In this document: positions 57,013 to 64,000 of the stretch, one piece after another
How the letters are laid out: each line of letters starts with the position of its first letter
How positions within the stretch are numbered: the first letter of the stretch is position 1
NCBI GenBank assembly: GCA_013400115.1
Contig: VXBP01004053.1
Location: 369,551 to 433,550 of the forward strand
Direction: 5' to 3'
DNA: 64,000 nucleotides
Origin: Rhinopomastus cyanomelas
Lineage: Eukaryota > Chordata > Aves > Bucerotiformes > Rhinopomastidae
The notes under the pieces: model-generated
Told to the model about the DNA's origin: nothing
The model's input: the letters and a program-made list of their open reading frames with translations, nothing else
The model's database searches: none
Position numbers and translations under genes: made by a program

Positions 57013-58563
57013 GGAACTCTGCTTGACCTTGTCCTCACCAACAAGGCGGGCCTGGTTGAAACAGTGAAGGTTGGGGGTTGCCTCGGTTGCAGTGACCACG
57101 AGATGGTGGAGTTCAGGATCTCGTGTGGCAGGGACAGAATAGCTACCAGAACCTCAACCCTGGACTTCAGGAGGGCCAACTTTGGCCTTCTCAAGCAATT
57201 GCTAGGGGACATCCAGTGGGACAAGGTACTGGCGGGTAAGGGAGCTCAGGATAGCTGGCAAACATTCAAAGACTGCTTTCTAGAAGCACAAGAAATGAGT
57301 ATCCCAACAAGGAATAAGTCGAGGAAGGGGGCCAAAAGGCCCGCGTGGTTAACCAGGGAACTACTAGGCAAACTGAATAGGAAGAAGAAAGCCTATAAGT
57401 CATGGAAGGAGGGAATGGCCACTTGGGGTGATTACAAGGCTCTAGTGAGGGAATGTAGGGATGCAACTAGAAAAGCCAAGGCCTCCTTGGAATTAAACCT
57501 TGCAAGAGAGGTCAANNNNNNNNNNNNNNNNNNNNNNNNNNNNNNNNNNNNNNNNNNNNNNNNNNNNNNNNNNNNNNNNNNNNNNNNNNNNNNNNNNNNN
57601 NNNNNNNNNNNNNNNNNNNNNNNNNNNNNNNNNNNNNNNNNNNNNNNNNNNNNNNNNNNNNNNNNNNNNNNNNNNNNNNNNNNNNNNNNNNNNNNNNNNN
57701 NNNNNNNNNNNNNNNNNNNNNNNNNNNNNNNNNNNNNNNNNNNNNNNNNNNNNNNNNNNNNNNNNNNNNNNNNNNNNNNNNNNNNNNNNNNNNNNNNNNN
57801 NNNNNNNNNNNNNNNNNNNNNNNNNNNNNNNNNNNNNNNNNNNNNNNNNNNNNNNNNNNNNNNNNNNNNNNNNNNNNNNNNNNNNNNNNNNNNNNNNNNN
57901 NNNNNNNNNNNNNNNNNNNNNNNNNNNNNNNNNNNNNNNNNNNNNNNNNNNNNNNNNNNNNNNNNNNNNNNNNNNNNNNNNNNNNNNNNNNNNNNNNNNN
58001 NNNNNNNNNNNNNNNNNNNNNNNNNNNNNNNNNNNNNNNNNNNNNNNNNNNNNNNNNNNNNNNNNNNNNNNNNNNNNNNNNNNNNNNNNNNNNNNNNNNN
58101 NNNNNNNNNNNNNNNNNNNNNNNNNNNNNNNNNNNNNNNNNNNNNNNNNNNNNNNNNNTGAGGGAGCTGGGTCTCTTTAGCTTGGATAAGAGGAGACTGA
58201 GGGGCGACCTCATTAATGTCTACAAATATTTGAGGGGTGGGTGTCAGGAGGATGGCACTGGGCTGTTCTCGGTGTCATGTAGTGATAGGACAAGGGGCAA
58301 TGGTTGTAAGCTGGAACATAGGAGGTTCCGCATCAACCTGAGAAGGAACTTCTTCACAGTGAGGGTGACGGAGCACTGGAACAGGCTGCCCAGGGGGGTT
58401 GTGGAGTCTCCTTCTCTGGAGATGTTCAAGACCCGACTGGACAGGTTCCTGTGTGACTTGGTTTAGGTGATCCTGCTGTTGCAGGCGGATTGGACTAGAT
58501 GATCTTTCGAGGTCCCTTCCGATCCGTAATGATTCTATGATTCTATGATTCTATGATTCTATG
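56991..58563 (+). mobile_element. Long young CR1 LINE with endonuclease C-terminus, containing an assembly gap
   Basis: Plus-strand ORF2: TRRGTLLDLVLTNKAGLVET, GCSDHEMVEFRI (the SDH motif of AP-type endonucleases), DFRRANFGLLKQLLGDIQWD, RPAWLTRELLGKLNRKKKAY. After the gap (57516-58158) the C-terminus resumes (LRELGLFSLDKRRLRGDLIN) and runs to FKTRLDRFLCDLV. The tail has four tandem ATTCTATG units. CR1-like wording may begin slightly before 56991. Confidence 0.95.
57516..58158. other. Assembly gap of 643 N
   Basis: A run of N inside the CR1 at 56991-58563, over its reverse-transcriptase core. Confidence 0.99.
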
Positions 58564-58777
58564 TTTAAGTGAGGTGAAATGGTGACCTTGACTGTGGCTG
58601 AGGCAAATAGCTAGAGTGGCATAGGGGAGGAAGGACCAAGAGGAAGTGCAAAATAATAGTATCTCTAAGTGTGTAATACTCCATGATTAGGGTGTATCCA
58701 GGCAGGTTGTACAGAACATGAAAGCTTTATGGAAGATAAGGGGCATAGTAACAGTCGAGGACACCTAATTCACACCC

Positions 58778-59150
58778 ACTGCTTCTCTTGTGAGACCTCA
58801 CCTGGAGTACTGCATCCAGTTCTGCAGCTCCCAATACAAGAAGGACATGGAACTGTTGGAGTGAGTCCAGAGGAGGCCCAAGAGGATGAGCAGAGGGCTG
58901 GAGCACCTCTCCTATGAAGATAGGTTAAGGAATTGGACCTGTTCAGCCTGGAGAAGATAAGACTTTGGGGGGACCTTATAGCAGCCTTCCAGTATCTGAA
59001 AGGGGCCCATAGGAAAGCTGGAAGGGTGTGTAGTGATATGATAACTGGGAGTGGTTTCAAGCTGAAAGAGGGGAAATACAGATTAGATCGTAGCAAGAAA
59101 TTCCTCCCTGTGAGGGTGATGAAGCACTGGAACAGATTGGTCAGTCACTC
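58778..59150 (+). mobile_element. CR1 LINE, 5'- and 3'-truncated (older subfamily)
   Basis: GTGAGACCTCACCTGGAGTA, GAGTGAGTCCAGAGGAGGCC, AGTATCTGAAAGGGGCCCAT and TGAAGCACTGGAACAGATTG on the plus strand. The usual 3' tail is missing. Confidence 0.9.
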
Positions 59151-59988
59151 ATTTAACATCACTAGCCTGACTCAGTGTTTTACAAGACCTTAGTAATGTC
59201 AGAGCATTTTTTATATTCTAGCCTTTTGGTTTCACCTTTCACTTAAACTGTGTTTCACAATCATTTTGTTGGATTTGACACAGTCAGGGCAGGGAAAACC
59301 AGAAAATGTGGAAAGTGTGACCGGTTCTGTTTGTAGGTAAAGTATTTTGTGTGTATGCAGACAGAGTAGGCTTGGCTCCATTTATCTCAGCCACGCAACG
59401 TAAGGGCCAGAAGCTGCGTGAGCTGAGCAGGATAAACCACGGGATGCAAGGTTCTTCCTCGTTTCTCTGACCGTACTGCTTGATTACAGATGGTAGCAGC
59501 TTCTCCTCTTACACAGATCCTCTCCCAGGACAGAATGAGAGATTCCACGGAGTGCAAAACAAAGCCAGACTGCTTACCTTTGTCACTCGATAGAAGGGCA
59601 ATTCCAGGCTGAGGGGAAATGTGGAAGAAATCCCACAGGGAAGATTTGCTTTGACAGCTTCCTCCTCAGCTTTGTTGCTGTATAGAGTTATGGCTGTTTA
59701 AAATCACAGTGCTAGCTCTAGACGGAACCTTGGGGGATGAACCTCAAATGTTCATTCTGCTTTGTAGTGGTGTATAACCCTGTGTCAGAAGCTGAGATGA
59801 CAATAGTTCCAGAAGCTTGTAACAAACTTTCACTCCTAGCACTGGAGCATCTGTGGATACTTGTTGTACTACGTGGTTTTGTGCTCTGCTGCTTTACAGA
59901 ATAAAAGTACAGCAGGGTCTGACGTAGGATGTCTGAGGATTTCTTTTCTCGTCCTTTGGTAGCCAGTGTCTGAGCTAAAAAAGAACAA
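59151..59988. other. Intergenic, nothing recognised
   Basis: No exon or repeat is recognised. Confidence 0.5.
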
Positions 59989-60240
59989 TATTGTTATATA
60001 TATATATGTAAAAATAAATATTTTTTAAAAATAAAAGCATGTATATATATAAAATCATATTTATCTATAACAACACATATATACAAAAGCTTATATAAAA
60101 AGCATTTATGCTTATATAAAAATATATGAAAGAATATATATTTTAAAAAGCATATATATAAGAGCATATCTATGTAAAATAATACATCTAGATATATAAA
60201 AATGCACATATATATGAATATATATCAGATGGATGGATGG
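59989..60240. repeat. AT-rich low-complexity block
   Basis: About 250 bases of TATATA and ATAAAA words with irregular recurrence of AAAAGCAT(A/T)TATAT units. It ends in a short (GATG)n run near 60229. Confidence 0.9.
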
Positions 60241-61483
60241 GAAGATTTTTATTAAAGGTTAATAGAATAGTAGAATAGTCGATGAACTTTGAATGTTATA
60301 ACTGTTTTGTAAGTTTTCCTTTTGCAAGATGAAGAGACAGAAATTCCACCGCAAGAGGCTTTCTCTGAAGATAAAATAAAAAAAGCAGCCAGGAAGACAA
60401 GAGAGAGGATTACTGTGGTGACTGTTAGAATTTCTCAAATGGGTGATGCTTAGATTAGTGCAGAGATATGCGAAGTGAAGGGGTCATAAATCACCCGGGA
60501 GATTGTAAATCACTGGAAGAACAGTCAGTCTTCCGGGGAGGGCTGGGGCATGTTCCTACCGGAGTTTAAGGGTTCATACTATGGAAAACCTCTAACCCAA
60601 GGACCCCTATGAGATGACAATAAGCGGAATTCTGTCAGCCTTGGGGGGAGGGGAAAGGAACTTAGAACTAATAGAATAGATATGAATTTACCAGGAATCA
60701 AGTAGATCTATAAAATAGGAATGCTACTATAAACTATCCCAGTCTGTTGTAACTGGCACTCACGAAGTCTGACGTCTTTGCCGAGCCTGATGCAGCATTG
60801 CAAATAAACTATTTCACTGCCACACACAGATTTCTCTGCCTTCAACATCAAAGGTATTTCTAGCAGCACTTGCGTTTGTAATGATTTTGTACTATTTCGT
60901 TTCAATAGCCTGAGTTGCACATGTAATTAACACAGTGAAGGTCCTACTTTGCAGATAATTGGGATGTATATGTTAAATAGGTAAGGGTGCTTCTGTAGGC
61001 TAACAGGCTTCTTTTGTCTCAGTGAAGAATTGGTTTAGCACTTCAATCTCATTCACATGCATTATAAAGGCTGGAAGCACACATGGTACAGAAAAGGAGT
61101 TGTAGGAGATGCTGAATGGTTCTTTACCCAAATCGCTCCATTTTCTTATTTCAGGGAAAAAATTGCAGGCTAGAGTATGGGTAAAATGTTAATATATTTA
61201 AGCTTTTCAGAATAATTTTTAACTTTCATGTAGTAAAGATCTTGTTTCCTTTATCTTATCTTTTTAGTCTTAAGTCTTGCATTTCTGCAGCCTTCAGTTA
61301 AGGTTTGGCTCTGCCATCTGTATTCACACCATGTTGTACCTTACACCAAGACCTTGATAAATTACCACTTAAGCAATGCATTTTGATTTCAGCAGTTTCA
61401 GACTAAATTCCTGCAGTAACTGCATACTAGGCAGATGGTGCAGAATTAGGTTCTTATCAAAGAAACAGATTAGCATAGAGTCT
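60241..61483. other. Intergenic, nothing recognised
   Basis: No exon or repeat is recognised. Confidence 0.5.
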
Positions 61484-61575
61484 TTTAGGCTGCAAAAGAT
61501 CTTTGATATCATTGAGTCCAATCCTTAACCTAACTGTCTCAATCCACCTCTAAACCGTGGCGGTAAGCTCCAGAT
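61484..61575 (-). mobile_element. Old CR1-like 3' fragment
   Basis: AGTCTTTTAGGCTGCAAAAG and ATTGAGTCCAATCCTTAACC resemble a diverged CR1 3' end on the minus strand. Confidence 0.6.
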
Positions 61576-61654
61576 CCACACTATTGCCTCACTCTGTGCC
61601 TCATCCTCCAGGCATGTCCTCATGTCTGCAGCTCTGCACACAGCCTTGCTGAGC

Positions 61655-61806
61655 TTTTGCAGGGTCATTTACCTGGACCTGAGCAAAGCCTTTGACACTG
61701 GCCCGCACCACATTCTGATCTCCAAGCTGGTGGAACGTGGCTTTGATGGGTAGACCACTAGATGGGTAAAGAACTGGCTTGATGGCCGCACCCAGAGAGT
61801 GGTTGT
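61655..61806 (+). mobile_element. CR1 reverse-transcriptase fragment
   Basis: Plus strand codes VIYLDLSKAFDT (RT motif A), HHILISKLVERGFDG and the NWLDGRTQRVVV segment. It is cut off at 61806 by another CR1 tail. Confidence 0.9.
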
Positions 61807-61905
61807 CATAGAATCATAGAATCATAAGGGATTGGAAGGGACCTCCAAAGATCATCTAGTCCAATCCCCTGCTAGAGCAGGCTCACCTGACTGGAGAAGC
61901 CATGG
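61807..61905 (-). mobile_element. CR1 3' tail fragment inserted against an RT fragment
   Basis: CATAGAATCATAGAATCATA then GGGATTGGAAGGGACCTCCA on the minus strand, about 100 bases, followed at once by another CR1. Confidence 0.9.
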
Positions 61906-62192
61906 AATCAGAGTCACTCAGGGTAGGAAGGAACCATCATCCAGTTCCAACACTCCCAGCACAGGCAGGGACACCCCACCGTAGACCAGGCTGGCCAGAG
62001 CCCCATCCAGCCTGGCCTTAAACACCTCCAGGGACGGGGCCCCAACCACCTCCCTGGGCAACCCATTCCAGGCTCTCACCACTCTCATGGTGAAGAACTT
62101 CCTCCTCACATCCACTGTAAATCTACCCATCTCCAGCTTTGCTCCATTCCCCCTAGCCCTGACGCTAGTAAGATCTTTGAGGGTGGAGAATC
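61906..62192 (-). mobile_element. CR1 LINE 3' part (older subfamily)
   Basis: GGAATCAGAGTCACTCAGGG, AACACCTCCAGGGACGGGGC and TCCCTGGGCAACCCATTCCA. The minus strand codes FTVDVRRKFFTMRVVRAWNG and VVGAPSLEVFKARLDGALAS. Confidence 0.93.
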
Positions 62193-64000
62193 CCAGGAAT
62201 TTACTACCTCTTTTGTAACTCCAATTCTTTTGTAAAATACCTGGTCGTGAATGTCTCTTCCCTGCTTTTTTAAGCAAAAAGGGTGTTAGGAAATAAATAG
62301 GGAGCTTGCTAGTGAATTAAGCCTTCAAGAAACCAAGCAGTGTTTTATTATCAAGGCACCAAAGATAATCCTAGCATGTTTCTGTATGTCCTCCTGCAAA
62401 GGTCAGAAGAAAGGAAACCAGGCTGTCAAAACCTCTTATATCTGCTAGCAGTAGATTGTTTTGCCTTTTAGAAGCAGATAATTAAAGGGCTGCTAACTCG
62501 GGGGCTGTTTAGAACCCTTGACTGCCCAAAAAGAGTGAGAAACACTTTGTTAAGCAAGGTACACACCCTTCCCACAATCTCAGAAGTGCTTTCCAGGCCA
62601 GAGAGGCTTTGGAAAGACTTAATAATGATTCCCTAATCAAATAAAGATCTGTACCAGTCGCATGGCTTTGTTTATTCAATGGTTGATTATTAGCTAAATT
62701 ACAGATAGGAAAGAGTCACAGTCTAGACCTGCAATCCTTGATCCAAACTCTTATGCTTTTTGATCCTTCCCTCTTCTCAGGCAGCCAAGGAAAATTCTGG
62801 TGACTGTTTCACTTCACCAGTACTTTGTCTGACACTGAGAGAAGAAACCATGGGAAGGTATGCGGGCTGTGATGTGGAGCAGCTTCTAGGTGCATAGACT
62901 GCTGGTTGTATGCTGGGCAAGAGGAGACCAAATGTTTAAGGGACTCTTCTAGCAGAACAAATTTGATAGCATATGCTGTCCCAGGGTTAGCAACCTGGCA
63001 CAGGATTGTCTGTTGCCTGACCAGGTTAATATTCCACTGACGAGAAAGGTCATGCTTTACCCTGCCCTTCCCCTGCTCACAGTTTCTTAATAGAGAAAAC
63101 TGATACCACTCAACTTAGTTTTAAATACAGGAAGGGTGGATGAGGTGAGAGAGCTGAACACTCGCTGTGGAGATTTTTCCTCTTACTACTTATTTTTTGG
63201 TAATTATGAACTCTTTACACTTAGGGCTTTCCAGTAATATGGACATTTTCTGTTAGTTTCTGTGCACTTTCAGGTGCCATTAGCATTTCGTTCTCTGTGA
63301 ATGGTGGTTGCCTGTCTCCTGGTTTCTAGACTCCTGTGGTTTCACAGTCTGTGAAGCATTCTAGATAACCTCGAAAAACCCCCCCAAAAAACCCCATCAA
63401 AACAGCAAGTCCCTGCAAAGTCCTTACACGCCTTCTGTTCTGCCTTACATTGCACTGCTATGGTGTTGTTAGGAGATGAATTTATTTAAAATAAAGGAGT
63501 CAGCATGGCTCACTAAAAAGAGACAGCTGTTCCCCTTAGCCTCAAAGAGACTTGCTCATGCCTTTGGCCTCCTCCTGGAGGAAGGGGAGGAAAGAGGTAC
63601 CCCTTTCTCTACCTCTTGTTCCTTATTTCAGTTGTGTGTTTATGGCTGTATGTATGGATGTCTCACTTAAGAGACTTAAGAGGTTAGGCTGAGAGCTTTT
63701 GTCTTTGTCATGGTGAGGCAGTAGCAGGAAATCCTTCATTCAGAGTCTCTCAAGTGCAGGATCTGCACTTCCAGAACTTCAGGACAACCACATCTCTCCA
63801 GAGGCCTATGCTCTCCTGATGAGGTGTAGTCATGGCATTCATGTTTCAGGCTGCTGGGGAGCTGGAGAAATGACTGACTGGTACTCATTGCAGACTGTCA
63901 TTTCCCCTGCCTGAAATGAGTAGCAAATGAGTCATTAATCTAAATTTCCCTTTTTTGCAGATTTTTTTGTCATATTGGTAATGGCCTCAGAACTATGATC
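62193..64000. other. Intergenic to right edge, nothing recognised
   Basis: No exon, CR1 or RNA gene is recognised. The next gene expected by synteny, KCNJ8, is not visible. Confidence 0.5.

Noticed and set aside
56851..58161. Apparent plus-strand protein of 436 residues
   Set aside because: The second half is N and the first half is CR1 endonuclease/linker sequence.
39806..64000. KCNJ8 or ABCC9, expected next to LDHB by vertebrate synteny
   Set aside because: No potassium-channel or ABC-transporter coding sequence is seen. These genes probably lie beyond the right edge.
1..64000. CRISPR arrays, operons, ribosome binding sites, rRNA genes
   Set aside because: This is vertebrate nuclear DNA and nothing of this kind is visible. 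The repeated ATTCTATGA units are CR1 tails.

Overview
The window is nuclear DNA from a bird. The evidence is (1) intron-bearing vertebrate genes in the conserved order GYS2 – LDHB, both read from the minus strand; (2) about thirty insertions of the avian/reptilian CR1 LINE, many ending in the typical run of ATTCTATGATTCTATGA; (3) a solo LTR of the kind common in bird genomes; and (4) remains of the bird-expanded PHF7/G2E3-like ubiquitin-ligase family. By my boundaries CR1 covers about a quarter of the window. That is much more than in chicken and would suit a CR1-rich lineage such as woodpeckers and relatives, but this is an inference. Two long runs of N (46318-46983, 57516-58158) and two single Ns (22185, 32972) all lie inside CR1 copies.

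Layout. Positions 1-12911 hold the 5' part of GYS2 (liver glycogen synthase, minus strand): coding exon 1 at 12791-12911, a 10.5 kb intron 1, coding exon 2 at 2112-2293, then intron 2 running off the left edge. Positions 13-26.7 kb are the GYS2-LDHB intergenic region. It holds an unexplained CpG-rich block (about 14530-14860), a nest of CR1 copies (14865-16545), another CR1 (17068-17940), a GC-rich cluster of decayed PHF7/G2E3-like gene copies on the minus strand (17.94-20.95 kb), and four CR1 copies in tandem on the plus strand (21.19-25.15 kb).

Positions 26.79-39.26 kb are the complete LDHB gene: seven coding exons giving a 333-residue lactate dehydrogenase B, one probable noncoding first exon, a CpG-island promoter and a polyadenylation signal. 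From 39.5 kb to the right edge I find no host gene. This region holds CR1 copies of several ages, a solo LTR at 45430-45872, an AT-rich block near 60 kb, and long unassigned stretches.

GYS2 makes glycogen in liver and LDHB interconverts lactate and pyruvate; they are syntenic neighbours, not an operon. The least ordinary part is the PHF7/G2E3-like cluster. One copy keeps six exons in frame order with near-complete splice signals and one single-base frameshift. It is surrounded by an exon-fused copy, a stop-less tail copy and a nearly identical duplication of about 330 bp.
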